A stretch of DNA of 64,000 nt from Paenibacillus lycopersici. Its GTDB lineage: Bacteria > Bacillota > Bacilli > Paenibacillales > Paenibacillaceae. The stretch lies in assembly GCF_010119935.1 (NCBI RefSeq), contig NZ_CP048209.1, positions 1,359,501-1,423,500 of the forward strand, written 5' to 3'. Below the pieces are notes generated by a model that saw nothing but the letters and a program-made list of their open reading frames with translations, was not told where the DNA came from and did not search any database. Position numbers and translations under genes: made by a program. Below are positions 17,108 to 26,327 of this stretch, piece after piece; the first letter of the stretch is position 1; each line of letters starts with the position of its first letter.

Positions 17108-17320
17108 TCGTGAAGCCCCCTCCGGAACTGGAGAGGGCTTCGCGGCGTCCGGCACATCGCGGCGTCCGGCGCTTCGCGGCGTCCGGCACATCGCGTTCAA
17201 GCAGCCATGACAGACGGCGTTCTTGACCGTCATGCCGTTCATGTCGTACAAGGCATTCTTGACTGTCATGCCATGCATGCTGTACAAGGCGGCCATGGCG
17301 GGCATACCGTTCATGCCATT
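17108..17320. repeat. Gene-free repeat patch between locus A and the RMD1-like gene
   Basis: It contains a second GAAGCCCCCTCCGG/GAGGGCTTC hairpin, three near-identical 17-bp steps of GCGGCGTCCGGCACATC type (about 17150-17195), and a 36-bp unit beginning TTCTTGACCGTCATGCC repeated about 2.5 times (17219-17320). The rest of 16951-17335 holds nothing I can assign. Confidence 0.65.
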
Positions 17321-17335
17321 CGCAGAGCCGCGCGG

Positions 17336-18169
17336 CTACGCGATTCCCGCGATCTCCAGAAGCGACAGCACGACCTCGATCACGATCAGGATGACGACGA
17401 TCCACTCGACGAATAAGCCCCGGTTGGAATGGCTGATTGTCGAGAACCCTTCCATGATGCGATAGAGCACTTCCGTTTTGTTTTTCATGATCGTATGCCG
17501 GTCGTTCAGCTCGAAGAATTCCAGCATTTTATCGTAGAACATGCCTGCGCTGCTGTTGGCCCACGTAATATCGGGCTTATCCAGAATCATGATCGATCCG
17601 AGGGAGTTGTATTCATGGCGCACGATGGCCGCGGTCGTCTTCGCCAGCTCTTTGTTGCCGATGCGGAGCCGGCCTTTCTCGAACCGCTCGATCATATATT
17701 CAAGCTTGTCGTGGATCTTGCCCAGCTGTTCCTCGATCTTCTCGAGCGCGACGGACTTCGCCAACACGGTGGCGATCAGTTCCGGGTAGAACGCCTCGTA
17801 CTCCGGGACGATGACGTATTCGTCGGTCCATTGGAGCGTGTCCGTCTCTTCGCGGTGCAGGCTGTAATCGTCCGTATACAGGCTCGCTTGCAGGAGCTCG
17901 ATGTCCGGCTCGAATTGTTTGAGGAAATACAGCATGCTGTCGATTTCGCCTTGCCGGGTATGATTGACGAATACGACGCTGCCGAAGGAGAAGACGAGCA
18001 CCTGCAGCGATTGGCCCGCGCTGCGGTGAAGGATGGCGGATAGAATGTCCTCCTTCAGAACAAGCGGTTCTTCCCATGTAAACTTCTTCGGTATCCCGCA
18101 ATGAATCGCGATTTTGTTCAGGTCGATCTCATTCGCGACGGCAAAGGCTTTGAACGTGATGGCTTCCAT
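17336..18169 (-). CDS. RMD1/DUF155 family protein
   Basis: A 277-residue protein resembling the RMD1 family, whose yeast members act in meiotic division or mitochondrial translation and whose bacterial role is unclear. Visible features are LQVLVFSFGSVVFVNH (about residues 59-74), VLAKSVALEKIEEQLGKIHDKLEYMIERFEKGRLRIGNKEL, a long helical region, and a C-terminal membrane anchor FVEWIVVILIVIEVVLSLLEI, all placed as in the family. ATG 18169 follows AGAGAG. Downstream is a repeat-rich gap. Confidence 0.78.
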   Translation of the reverse strand: MEAITFKAFAVANEIDLNKIAIHCGIPKKFTWEEPLVLKEDILSAILHRSAGQSLQVLVFSFGSVVFVNHTRQGEIDSMLYFLKQFEPDIELLQASLYTDDYSLHREETDTLQWTDEYVIVPEYEAFYPELIATVLAKSVALEKIEEQLGKIHDKLEYMIERFEKGRLRIGNKELAKTTAAIVRHEYNSLGSIMILDKPDITWANSSAGMFYDKMLEFFELNDRHTIMKNKTEVLYRIMEGFSTISHSNRGLFVEWIVVILIVIEVVLSLLEIAGIA

Positions 18170-18337
18170 GATCATCTCTCTTTTCGGCTGTAACGTAGTC
18201 GAATGGCTTCCATTGTAACCGATATGCGGCAGCCGGACATAGCATGCCTTCCAAAGTTTGGATAAAGCAGCAGGCGTGGATGAAGGACGCCTCCCGAACC
18301 CGGCATCTTCGCCGTCCCGGCCTGTACGAACGACGAC

Positions 18338-18362
18338 GAGCACCCCCGTCCGGGAGTGCTCG
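18338..18362 (-). terminator. Hairpin between the kimA and RMD1-like genes
   Basis: CGAGCAC and GTGCTCG arms enclose a GC-rich loop, 35 bp past the kimA stop on the minus strand. The T run is poor, so this is tentative. Confidence 0.4.
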
Positions 18363-18398
18363 CTGCCGCTTCTATGGCTTGCCGCCGCTTGGAGCGGC

Positions 18399-20216
18399 CT
18401 ATCGCATCAAGTGATACGGAACCGTTGCCACGACGACGTCCTTCTGGTTGATCAGGTACGCGCGGAGCAGCAGGCTGGATTGGTTGTGCAGGAAGTTGTG
18501 CCACCAATGCTTCGTAATGAACTGCGGAATCAGCACCGTGATGTGATCCGTCTCCTGCGTCTTCCATTCCACCGTCTCGATGAAACGGACGATCGGACGG
18601 ATGATGCTGCGGTAGCTGGAACGCAGGACGATCAGGCGCACGCCGGGATTCCATTCTTCCCATTTCTTCTCCAGCCGCTCGATCTCTTCCTCGTCGAAGC
18701 CGACGTAGACGGCGACGACGTTGTCCGTCAGCGACTTCGCGTAGCTGATGGAATGCATGACGACCTTCGTAATGCCGGCGACGGGAACGACGATCGTGCT
18801 GCCCTTGATCAGGGGCTTCTCCTTGTCGATGCTGATCCGGAGCTCGTCGGCGGTGTTCATGTAATGCTGATGGATCTTGTAGAAGATGAAGATGACGAGC
18901 GGCAGGAAGATGAAGACCATCCAGATTTGCGTAAACTTCGTGAAAATAAAGATCAGCGAAATGCAGAGCGTTGTCAGCATGCCGATCGTATTGACGATCA
19001 AGCCGAATATCCAGTTCTGCGGCTTAAGCCGGATCCAGCGCACCATCATGCCGAGCTGCGAAAGCGTGAACGGAATGAAGACGCCGACCGCATAGAGCGG
19101 GATCATATTCGTCGTGTCGCCGTGGAACAAGATGACGAGCAGGGCCGAGAGGACCCCGAGGAAAATAATCCCGTTCGAGAAACCGAGCCGGTCGCCGCGC
19201 ACCATGAACGCATGCGGCATGTATTTGTCCTTCGCCAGCATGAAGGCGAGCAGCGGGAATGCCGCGTAGGCGGTGTTCGCGGCCAGGAACAGGATCAAGG
19301 CCGTAATCCCTTGAATGGCGTAATAGATGATGCCCCGGCCGAAGGTGGCGTCGGTAATTTGCGAGACGACGGTCTCCTTGGGGTCCGGCGCGATGCCGTA
19401 CCAGTACGCCAGCAGGGAGATGCCGATGAACATGACGCCGAGGATAAGACCCATCATGACGAGCGTCATCGCCGCGTTGCGCACCTCCGGCTTCTTGAAG
19501 TTCGGAATGGCGTTGGAGACGGCTTCGACGCCGGTGAGCGCGGAGCATCCCGAGCTGAATGCTTTCAGCAGCAGGAACAGGCTGATATCGGACACGGCCG
19601 TCCCGAGCTCCGGGATATCGGAATGCGGTCCATGCAAGATGACTTTGACGACCCCGGCGACAATCAGCACGATCACGGCCGTTACGAATAAGTAGACGGG
19701 GAACGCGAGGATGGACGCGGATTCGCCGATCCCCCGCAAGTTCATCACGGTCAGGAAGACGATCATGACGATCGCGATGGGCACGGTATACTCGTGCAGC
19801 CCCGGGAACGCCGACGTGATGGCGTCCGTACCGGACGACGTGCTGACCGCGACCGTCAGAATATAATCGACGAGCAGCGATCCGCCGGCAAGCAGGCCCG
19901 TCGGGAGACCCAGGTTGTCTTTGGCGACGATATAGGCGCCGCCGCCTTTCGGGTACGCGAAGATCGTTTGCCGATACGATAGAATGAGGATAAGCAGCAG
20001 GCCCAGGACGGCGACCGAGATCGGAATGGAGTACCATACAGCCGCGAATCCGGCAGCCATCAGCACGATAAGAATTTGCTCCGTGCCGTACGCGACCGAC
20101 GACAAGGCATCCGAGGACAGCACGGCCAGCGCCTTCAGCTTGCTCAGCCTCTCGCCTTCCAGTTCGGCGCTCTTCATCGGCCGTCCTATTAACAATCGTT
20201 TAAATCGGCTAATCAT
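18399..20216 (-). CDS. kimA: KimA-type potassium:proton symporter
   Basis: A 605-residue transporter of the APC superfamily. It closely follows Bacillus subtilis KimA (formerly YdaO) as I remember it: KLKALAVLSSDALSSVAYGTEQIL, LSYRQTIFAYPKGGGAYIV, SGTDAITSAFPGLHEY, FSSGCSALTGVEAVSNAIP and a soluble C-terminal domain ending VVATVPYHLMR. About twelve hydrophobic segments occupy residues 25-450. KimA imports K+ at high affinity, and its C-terminal domain binds c-di-AMP in B. subtilis. ATG 20216 follows GGAGAGAGAGG. I saw no ydaO-type c-di-AMP riboswitch in the 212-bp divergent gap upstream. Confidence 0.92.
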   Translation of the reverse strand: MISRFKRLLIGRPMKSAELEGERLSKLKALAVLSSDALSSVAYGTEQILIVLMAAGFAAVWYSIPISVAVLGLLLILILSYRQTIFAYPKGGGAYIVAKDNLGLPTGLLAGGSLLVDYILTVAVSTSSGTDAITSAFPGLHEYTVPIAIVMIVFLTVMNLRGIGESASILAFPVYLFVTAVIVLIVAGVVKVILHGPHSDIPELGTAVSDISLFLLLKAFSSGCSALTGVEAVSNAIPNFKKPEVRNAAMTLVMMGLILGVMFIGISLLAYWYGIAPDPKETVVSQITDATFGRGIIYYAIQGITALILFLAANTAYAAFPLLAFMLAKDKYMPHAFMVRGDRLGFSNGIIFLGVLSALLVILFHGDTTNMIPLYAVGVFIPFTLSQLGMMVRWIRLKPQNWIFGLIVNTIGMLTTLCISLIFIFTKFTQIWMVFIFLPLVIFIFYKIHQHYMNTADELRISIDKEKPLIKGSTIVVPVAGITKVVMHSISYAKSLTDNVVAVYVGFDEEEIERLEKKWEEWNPGVRLIVLRSSYRSIIRPIVRFIETVEWKTQETDHITVLIPQFITKHWWHNFLHNQSSLLLRAYLINQKDVVVATVPYHLMR

Positions 20217-20343
20217 GAATGAACCTCTCTCTCCAATTTAAGGAAGTCAATTATATGCAAGTTTTTGGTAAAGCCGATCAGGCCAGAAATCATTATAGCA
20301 GATATCGATTAGCGGATGTTCGAGTAGATTGGCGAGCAAAACG

Positions 20344-20371
20344 TTGAATAGACTTGATTTGATGATATACT
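20344..20371 (+). promoter_or_regulatory. Promoter of the histidinol phosphatase gene
   Basis: TTGAAT (20344-20349), 16-bp spacer, TATACT (20366-20371), about 55 bp before the TTG start. Confidence 0.55.
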
Positions 20372-20428
20372 TGGACTAAATTCGACTTTTCTGCGTTTCG
20401 CGCGAAAGGATTATCGGGAGGGAACCCT

Positions 20429-21259
20429 TTGTCGCTACAACTGAAATGGGACGGACATACACATACGAAATTTTGCTATCACGGCAGCGACGCGGAGTCG
20501 GAAGCCTACATCGACCGCGCGATCGGGCTGGGGTTCCAGCGTTATTCCATCACGGAGCATCCGCCGCTTCCGGACGGCTGGGTGCCGGACGGGAAGCTGA
20601 TGGCGGAGCTGGCGATGCCGGAAGCGGAACTGCCGCTTTATATGGAGTATGTATCTAATCTTAAACGGAAATACGAGGGGCAAATCGAAATCGGCGCAGG
20701 GCTCGAGCTTGATTATTTGCAGGGCGCGCTGAGTTACACGGAAGCCATCGTGGACCGGTACCAGAAACAGCTGGAGGACGTCGTCTATTCCGTGCATTAC
20801 TTGCCTGGCCGCGGAGGGATGCGCTGCATCGATTTCACGCCGGAGGATTTCGCGGACAACCTGCTTGCCTATTACGGTACGATGGAGCGCGTCGTCGACG
20901 AATATTATAACCATGTGGAGGCCGCGATCGAGTGGGCGTCGGGTTTGCCGATGCGCAAGCGGATCGGGCACATCAATCTGATCGAGAAATTCGCGCTGAA
21001 GCTGCCCCCGATCGACGAGGCGCAGATGAAGCGCCGGCTGGAGGGCATCCTGCCGCTGCTTGCGAAGGGCGGCGTCGGCATCGACGTCAACACGGCAGGC
21101 TTGCGCGTGCCTACCTGCGGCAAGCCCTATGTGCCGGAATGGTTCTTCGCCGCCTGCAAGGAGCGGGGCATTCCACTCGTCTACGGTTCCGATTCGCACC
21201 GCCCCGATCACGTCGGCTTCGGCTACGACTGGTTCGAGGCGCAGGCGAAGCGGTCCTGA
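20429..21259 (+). CDS. hisJ: Histidinol-phosphatase, PHP family
   Basis: A 276-residue PHP-domain phosphatase. The metal-binding DGHTHTKFCYHG lies at residues 8-19 (His10, His12). ITEHPPLP, GLELDYL, the SVHYL segment, and the C-terminal YGSDSHRPDHVG supply the remaining ligands, as in the HisJ family that dephosphorylates L-histidinol phosphate in histidine synthesis. The start is a TTG at 20429 with GGGAGGG upstream. No other his gene is nearby, which is usual for hisJ in Bacillales. Confidence 0.88.
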   Translation: MSLQLKWDGHTHTKFCYHGSDAESEAYIDRAIGLGFQRYSITEHPPLPDGWVPDGKLMAELAMPEAELPLYMEYVSNLKRKYEGQIEIGAGLELDYLQGALSYTEAIVDRYQKQLEDVVYSVHYLPGRGGMRCIDFTPEDFADNLLAYYGTMERVVDEYYNHVEAAIEWASGLPMRKRIGHINLIEKFALKLPPIDEAQMKRRLEGILPLLAKGGVGIDVNTAGLRVPTCGKPYVPEWFFAACKERGIPLVYGSDSHRPDHVGFGYDWFEAQAKRS

Positions 21260-21316
21260 AGCCGAGACGGCCGCAGCGGCCGGGCAGCGTGCGAAGCCCG
21301 GGACCGCGGCTTTTTT
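21258..21316 (+). terminator. Complex GC-rich terminator after hisJ
   Basis: Outer arms AAGCCG and CGGCTT enclose GGCCGC/GCGGCC and CCGGGC/GCCCGG stems and are followed by TTTTTT at 21310-21316. Confidence 0.65.
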
Positions 21317-21423
21317 CATCGGCCTGTATGATGTCAGGCTGCTCCAGCGTATAGATAAGCAACGGGCGAATGCGGAGGCGGTCCGGCTTTCGCGCCCACT
21401 TCAAGAGAAGGAACGTGAGCGGC

Positions 21424-22164
21424 ATGGCAACGTCGGCAGCGCAAGTGTATGATCCGAGCATCTGGCATATCGGTTATTGGGAGTTGACGCTCCGCTTGGT
21501 TCTGGCGCTGGCGCTCGGCGGTCTGATCGGGCTCGAGCGCGAGCTCGGCGGGCATTCGGCGGGGTTCCGGACGCATATCCTCGTCTGCCTGGGCTCCGCC
21601 GCGATCGTGCTGCTGTCCATGTACGGGTTCGCGGAATTCTCGTCGGATCCGAACGTCCGGCTCGATCCGGCGCGGCTCGCGGCGCAAGTCATCAGCGGCA
21701 TCGGGTTCCTCGGCGCGGGGACGATCTTGCGCACGGGCATTACCGTGTCCGGCCTGACGACGGCGGCTTCCTTATGGGTGGTGGCGGCGATCGGCTTGAC
21801 GGTCGGCGCGGGCTTCTATTACGGCGCCGCGGTATTGACGCTGCTCGTCGTGGTGAGTCTCTTCGTGCTGAACAAGCTGGAGAAGAAGTTCTCGGTCACG
21901 AAGCGGAAGCGGGACGTGGTGCTGCGCGTCAGCAAGGACTCCGCGAGCTTGAGCAAGGTCGTGGCGGAGCTGCACCGGTTCGGCGTCGGCATGAACAAGA
22001 TCATCGTGGAGAACGAGCAATCGGAACTGGCGGATCGCGCCGACATGCTGATCGTCCGGCTGCAGCTGAAGCTCGGGCCGGGCAAGCGGTTCGAGGACAT
22101 CATCGTCTCGCTGGCGGCGATCGAAGGCGTATCCGGACTGGAAGCGGGCGTGGAATCGTTGTAA
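21424..22164 (+). CDS. MgtC/SapB family membrane protein
   Basis: A 246-residue protein with an MgtC domain: LVLALALGGLIGLERELGGHSAGFRTHILVCLGSA (residues 24-58), the VISGIGFLGAGTIL signature, and GLTTAASLWVVAAIG. A cytoplasmic C-terminal domain (about 150-246) with an ACT-like pattern follows. MgtC proteins affect magnesium homeostasis and ATP synthase activity in other bacteria. A GTG at 21415 is an alternative start; AGAAGGA lies between ideal distances for the two. Confidence 0.88.
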   Translation: MATSAAQVYDPSIWHIGYWELTLRLVLALALGGLIGLERELGGHSAGFRTHILVCLGSAAIVLLSMYGFAEFSSDPNVRLDPARLAAQVISGIGFLGAGTILRTGITVSGLTTAASLWVVAAIGLTVGAGFYYGAAVLTLLVVVSLFVLNKLEKKFSVTKRKRDVVLRVSKDSASLSKVVAELHRFGVGMNKIIVENEQSELADRADMLIVRLQLKLGPGKRFEDIIVSLAAIEGVSGLEAGVESL

Positions 22165-22260
22165 CCGCGCGAAAGCACGACATACCTGAAATCGATAGCA
22201 ATCCTAACATATTGATGAAGCAGCATATGCAGTCAAATTGCCGGAGGGGAAGCGGTTCTC

Positions 22261-23211
22261 ATGATGGACATGAACAAATCTTTGTATTACCGCAAGGACG
22301 GTACGTTTACGATCGTGCAATTCACGGATCTGCACTGGCAGAACGGCGAGCCGGACGATCTTCTGACCCGTAAGCTGATGGAGCAGGTGCTGGATGCGGA
22401 AGCGCCCGATCTCGTCCTGATCACGGGCGACGTGATCTACAGCGAGCATTGCCGCGACGCGAAGCAATCGTTCCGGGACGCCGTCAAGGCCGTCGACGAG
22501 CGGGGCATTCCGTGGGCGGCGGTGTTCGGCAACCACGACACGGAGCGGCATGTGACGCGCCGCGAGCTGATGGACGTGCAGCTGGAGCACCGCTTCTGCG
22601 TGAGCGAGGCGGGACCGCCGGAATTGAGCGGCGAAGGCAATGCCGTGCTGTACGTGCGCGATCCCGAGACGGGCAAGCCGGCGAACGCGCTCTATCTGCT
22701 GGACAGCGGAAGCTACTCCGAGCTGCCGCTGCTCACGGGCTACCAATGGATCCAACGCGACCAGATCGCGTGGTATATCGCGCAGTCCAAGGCGGCTGCG
22801 GCCGCGAACGGCGGGGAGCCGCTGCCTTCGCTGGCCTTCTTCCATATTCCGCTGCCGGAATACAAGCGGGTATGGAAGAAGGAGCTCTGCTTCGGCAGCA
22901 AGCATGAGGGCGTCGCCTGCGCGCCGGTCAATTCGGGCCTGTTCGCCGCCATGCTGGAGATGGGCGATGTCGTCGGCACGTTCTGCGGCCACGATCACGT
23001 GAACGACTACTGGGGCGCCCTGCACGATATCCGGCTGTGCTACGGCCGGGCGACCGGCTTCCAGACGTACGGCCGCGAAGGCTTCCCGCGCGGAGCGCGC
23101 GTCATTCAGCTGACGCAGGGCGAACGGGATTTCGCGACGTACGTGCGGCTGGACGGCGGTTCCGTCATTCGGGAGCCGAAGGAGCATTATCCGAAAGGAA
23201 TGGAAGCGTAA
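22261..23211 (+). CDS. Metallophosphoesterase (Dcr2-like)
   Basis: A 316-residue calcineurin-like phosphoesterase. Metal-ligand motifs in order are FTDLHWQ (near 22), LITGDVIY (near 60), FGNHDTE (near 91) and GHDHVNDYWG (near 243). The long central insert with DSGSYSELPLLTGYQWIQRDQIAWY and the overall layout match purple-acid-like Dcr2 proteins. No signal peptide is visible, so it is probably cytoplasmic. Its substrate is unknown. GGAGGGG precedes the ATG. Confidence 0.88.
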   Translation: MMDMNKSLYYRKDGTFTIVQFTDLHWQNGEPDDLLTRKLMEQVLDAEAPDLVLITGDVIYSEHCRDAKQSFRDAVKAVDERGIPWAAVFGNHDTERHVTRRELMDVQLEHRFCVSEAGPPELSGEGNAVLYVRDPETGKPANALYLLDSGSYSELPLLTGYQWIQRDQIAWYIAQSKAAAAANGGEPLPSLAFFHIPLPEYKRVWKKELCFGSKHEGVACAPVNSGLFAAMLEMGDVVGTFCGHDHVNDYWGALHDIRLCYGRATGFQTYGREGFPRGARVIQLTQGERDFATYVRLDGGSVIREPKEHYPKGMEA

Positions 23212-23247
23212 AGGACGGAAGCCGTCACGCGGCCGCCGTTCATGCAT

Positions 23248-23294
23248 GCCGGACACCCGCTCGGAGAGGGCGAGTTGTCCGGCGCTCTTTATTT
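23248..23294 (+). terminator. Intrinsic terminator after the metallophosphoesterase gene
   Basis: GCCGGACA (23248-23255) and TGTCCGGC (23276-23283) with an inner GC stem, followed by CTCTTTATTT. Confidence 0.75.
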
Positions 23295-23351
23295 ATGCTA
23301 CGCTTATTATGCAGAGTCGACAGCGACGCGCGAACAAGGAGCAATGAAGCC

Positions 23352-23909
23352 ATGAAGCAGGTTTTGGTTACCGGGTACAAAGCTTCCGAGCTCGGCATCT
23401 TCTCCGACAAGCATCCGGGCGTGGCCATCATCAAGAAGGCGCTCAAGCAGCGGCTGCAGGCGTTCGTCGAAGAAGGCCTGGAATGGGTGATCGTAAGCGG
23501 ACAATGGGGTGTTGAGCTGTGGGCTGCAGAAGTCGCGCTGGAGCTTAGAGCTGAATATGGTTCGTTGCGCTTGGCGGTCATTACGCCCTTCCTGGAACAG
23601 GAAGAGAACTGGAGCGAGCAGAAGAAGGCGGTATACGGCGCCATTCTTGCCGGCGCGGATTACGTGAACAGCGTCACCAAGCAGAAATACGCGGGTCCCT
23701 GGCAGTTCAAGGCGCGCGACCGGTTTCTGCTGGACAACACGGAAGGGCTGCTGCTCCTGTACGACGAGGAACAAGAGGGCTCGCCGCGGTTCATGCTTGA
23801 GCTTGCGCGCAGGCATGCCGAAGCGGTCCCGGATTATGCGATCATCGTGATCAACGGACAGGACCTGCAAAATATCGCCGAGGAAGAACAGTATCGCGAA
23901 TACGAGTAA
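23352..23909 (+). CDS. ypsA: YpsA-like DUF1273 family protein
   Basis: A 185-residue protein of the YpsA/DUF1273 group within the SLOG nucleotide-binding superfamily. It begins KQVLVTGYKASELGIF and contains WVIVSGQWGVELWAAEVAL and FLLDNTEGLLLLYDEEQEGSP, all hallmark segments. In B. subtilis YpsA affects cell division; its ligand is not established. The start at ATG 23352 follows AAGGAG. It is followed after 16 bp by the DUF1904 gene and is probably co-transcribed. Confidence 0.87.
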   Translation: MKQVLVTGYKASELGIFSDKHPGVAIIKKALKQRLQAFVEEGLEWVIVSGQWGVELWAAEVALELRAEYGSLRLAVITPFLEQEENWSEQKKAVYGAILAGADYVNSVTKQKYAGPWQFKARDRFLLDNTEGLLLLYDEEQEGSPRFMLELARRHAEAVPDYAIIVINGQDLQNIAEEEQYREYE

Positions 23910-23925
23910 AAAGGAGTGTACAGCT

Positions 23926-24282
23926 ATGCCCCAACTAACGATGCGAGGCGTCAACGTCACGGAAGTTATGAAAATCAGCACGGCGCTCATTGACGAATTG
24001 GCGCAAATTTGCCGGTGCAGCAGAGATAATTTCACGATCGACTGCCTCACGACGACTTCGATTTTGGACGGAGCGATCGTTCCGACGTTTCCTTTCGTCG
24101 AGGTAGCCTGGTTCGACCGCCCGCGCGACGTTCAGGACGGCGTAGCCAACGCCATTACGGATTACTTGCTGCAGACGGGCATCCAGGAAGTCGAAGTCGC
24201 CTTCAAGGTATACCGGGAAACGCATTACTACGCCAACGGACAGCCGTTCATGGTGAAGGCCGGTCCGCCGGTGTTCGACTGA
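23926..24282 (+). CDS. DUF1904 family protein
   Basis: A 118-residue cytoplasmic protein. It starts MPQLTMRGVNVTEVMKIST and contains FPFVEVAWFDRPRDVQDGVANAIT and a tautomerase-like topology, matching DUF1904. The function is unknown. AAAGGAG lies upstream. Its end overlaps the convergent AraC gene by 35 bp, which is unusual for the window. Confidence 0.8.
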   Translation: MPQLTMRGVNVTEVMKISTALIDELAQICRCSRDNFTIDCLTTTSILDGAIVPTFPFVEVAWFDRPRDVQDGVANAITDYLLQTGIQEVEVAFKVYRETHYYANGQPFMVKAGPPVFD

Positions 24283-25027
24283 CCGCACCCTGCCGGAACA
24301 GCCGGGGCGGCTCACCCGTCTCCCGTTTGAACAAGGTGCTGAACTGCGCGTCGTTCGAGAAGCCGCATTCCTCCGCGATGGCGGTCACGGACAGCGTGCT
24401 GTGCAGCAGCAGATGGCTTGCCCGCTGAATGCGTTTATTCAGCAGGTAAGCGATCGGCGAACGGCCGAATTTCGTTTTGAACAAATGCCTGAAATGATGA
24501 TAGCTGTACCCCACCATCTCCGCCAGTTCCTCCACCGTAATCTTCTGATTGAAATTCTCGTCGATGAATGCCCGCGCGTAGTGCAAATGATCGGCCGATT
24601 CTTTGAAAGCGTTAACATCGGCGTTCCGCCGATGCTCGATGACGATCATGCTGAGCAAATAATTCAATTTGTCGGCGTAATACGGCCGCTGCTCCTGCAT
24701 TTCGGCGAGCATTGTCCGAAGCAGCTGCTGGATCGGCTTGTCCGACGCATCCTCGAACAGCCCTTCCTGAAGCCGCGCGTCGATGCCCGTCAGGCGGAAG
24801 CCGACGCAGACGACGTCGGTGTCCTCCAGCCGCCGCTCGTCATGCAGCGTACCGGCGGCCATGATGGCGTACGTCCCCGGCCCGTACGCATGCGAACCGT
24901 CCTCGATGCAGGTCGAGCCTGCACCCAGATTGTAGTAGACGAGCTCGCAGCACGTATGCGCATGCATCGGCATGTAGGAATTGGCCGGACGCACCGTTTG
25001 AAACAGAAAATCCATCTGCGCGTGCAT
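24248..25027 (-). CDS. AraC family transcriptional regulator
   Basis: A 259-residue regulator. The N-terminal cupin has MPMHAHTCCELVYYNLGAG (metal or effector pocket His residues), and the C-terminal domain (about 150-250) reads KITVEELAEMVGYSYHHFRHLFKTKFGRSPIAYLLNKRIQRA with a second helix pair AIAEECGFSNDAQFSTLFKRETGEPP. The ATG at 25027 has AAGGGGGAAG seven bases upstream and is preferred over earlier in-frame starts. It is divergent to a nucleoside hydrolase gene 195 bp away and may regulate it. Confidence 0.87.
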   Translation of the reverse strand: MHAQMDFLFQTVRPANSYMPMHAHTCCELVYYNLGAGSTCIEDGSHAYGPGTYAIMAAGTLHDERRLEDTDVVCVGFRLTGIDARLQEGLFEDASDKPIQQLLRTMLAEMQEQRPYYADKLNYLLSMIVIEHRRNADVNAFKESADHLHYARAFIDENFNQKITVEELAEMVGYSYHHFRHLFKTKFGRSPIAYLLNKRIQRASHLLLHSTLSVTAIAEECGFSNDAQFSTLFKRETGEPPRLFRQGAVSRTPADRPSP

Positions 25028-25221
25028 GCGCTCTTCCCCCTTCATGGCGATCATAGCCATATCATATAAACATTCAGCCATTTGATAATACAACCCTGCG
25101 AAGCGGTCATTGTAAAATGAGCATGTGCCATAAACAGGCGCCGACAAGGCAATAACCAAATCATAAAAGATTAGTGGGCGTTATACAAGAACCGATTCGC
25201 ATGAGGAGGAAATGAACAATC

Positions 25222-26133
25222 ATGATCAACTTCCCGGTCATTCCAGAGCAGAAAATGGTGCAGCGTCTCGCGCACCCGAAGCGCAAGGTACGCATGGTGC
25301 TGGACACCGACACGTTCAACGAAATCGACGATCAATTCGCCGTCATCTACGCGCTCAAGTCGCCGGAGAACATGACGATCGAAGCGTTCTACGCGGCGCC
25401 GTTCTATAACGACCTGTCGACAGGGCCGAAGGACGGCATGGAGAAGAGCTACAACGAGCTGCTGAAGATCCGCTCCCTCCTGCCGGAGATGGCCGGCATC
25501 CCGGTCCACCGCGGCTCGGAGAGCTACCTTCCCGGCGCGGAAACGCCGGTCGAGAGCGCGGCGGCGCGCGATCTCGTGGAGCGGGCGATGGCCTCGTCCG
25601 AGGACGACCCGCTGTACGTCGTGGCCATCGGCGCGATCACGAACGTGGCGTCCGCGATTCTGATGGAGCCGCGCATCATCGAGCGCATCGTCGTCGTTTG
25701 GCTGGGCGGCCATGCCCTGCACTGGCGGGATGCGCGCGAGTTCAACCTCGCCCAGGATCTGCACGCGTCGCGCGTGATCCTGAACAGCGGCGTACCGCTT
25801 GTGCTCATTCCGGTCATGGGCGTCACGTCCCATCTGCTGACGACGCTGTCCGAGATCGAGACGCATGTCAAAGAGAAGGGCGCCATCGGCCAATATTTGT
25901 ACGAGACGTTCCGCGACTGCTGCGACGACCACTACGCGTATTCCCGCGTCATCTGGGACATCTCGACGATCGCCTATTTGAACAACGAGAGCTGGCTGTC
26001 GAGCTCGCTCGTGCACAGCCCCGTGCTGTCGGAGGATTTCCGCTGGAGCATCGACAATTCGCGCCATTTCATCCGCTACGTGGACCATATTCACCGGGAC
26101 AGCGTGTTCAGGGACTTGTTCCGCAAGCTGTAA
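25222..26133 (+). CDS. Nucleoside hydrolase family protein
   Basis: A 303-residue member of the inosine-uridine nucleoside hydrolase family. The calcium-binding N-terminal motif is VLDTDTFNEIDDQFA (about residues 27-41); VVAIGAITNVASAI and the C-terminal domain follow the family plan. It would split N-glycosidic bonds, but the exact nucleoside cannot be told; the GPKDG insert and the missing canonical HGxDG-type loop suggest a specialised subgroup. ATG 25222 has GAGGAAATG upstream. Confidence 0.82.
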   Translation: MINFPVIPEQKMVQRLAHPKRKVRMVLDTDTFNEIDDQFAVIYALKSPENMTIEAFYAAPFYNDLSTGPKDGMEKSYNELLKIRSLLPEMAGIPVHRGSESYLPGAETPVESAAARDLVERAMASSEDDPLYVVAIGAITNVASAILMEPRIIERIVVVWLGGHALHWRDAREFNLAQDLHASRVILNSGVPLVLIPVMGVTSHLLTTLSEIETHVKEKGAIGQYLYETFRDCCDDHYAYSRVIWDISTIAYLNNESWLSSSLVHSPVLSEDFRWSIDNSRHFIRYVDHIHRDSVFRDLFRKL

Positions 26134-26210
26134 GGCATCCGTCGGGCAGATCCGGTCCGTTCGGGCAGCGAACGCGCTATTACGGGGTGCCATGTACAGC
26201 CTGCGGAACG

Positions 26211-26251
26211 GCCGATCTTTCAGGAATTTACTGGGAGATCGGTCTTTTTTG
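26211..26251 (+). terminator. Intrinsic terminator after the nucleoside hydrolase gene
   Basis: GCCGATCT (26211-26218) and AGATCGGT (26236-26243) form a stem followed by CTTTTTT. Confidence 0.85.
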
Positions 26252-26327
26252 TGCAAATCGCCGCATCGATGCCGCTTCTCCCGCGTATAAACAGATGACA
26301 TTACCCTTGGAAGGATGGCGACGGCGC

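Noticed and set aside
16014..17405. Long minus-strand open frame over the deformylase gene and repeat locus A
   Set aside because: It crosses a real gene, a terminator and repeats and has no ribosome binding site; the peptide resembles no protein family.
20217..20428. ydaO-type c-di-AMP riboswitch upstream of kimA
   Set aside because: The conserved blocks of that riboswitch could not be found by eye.
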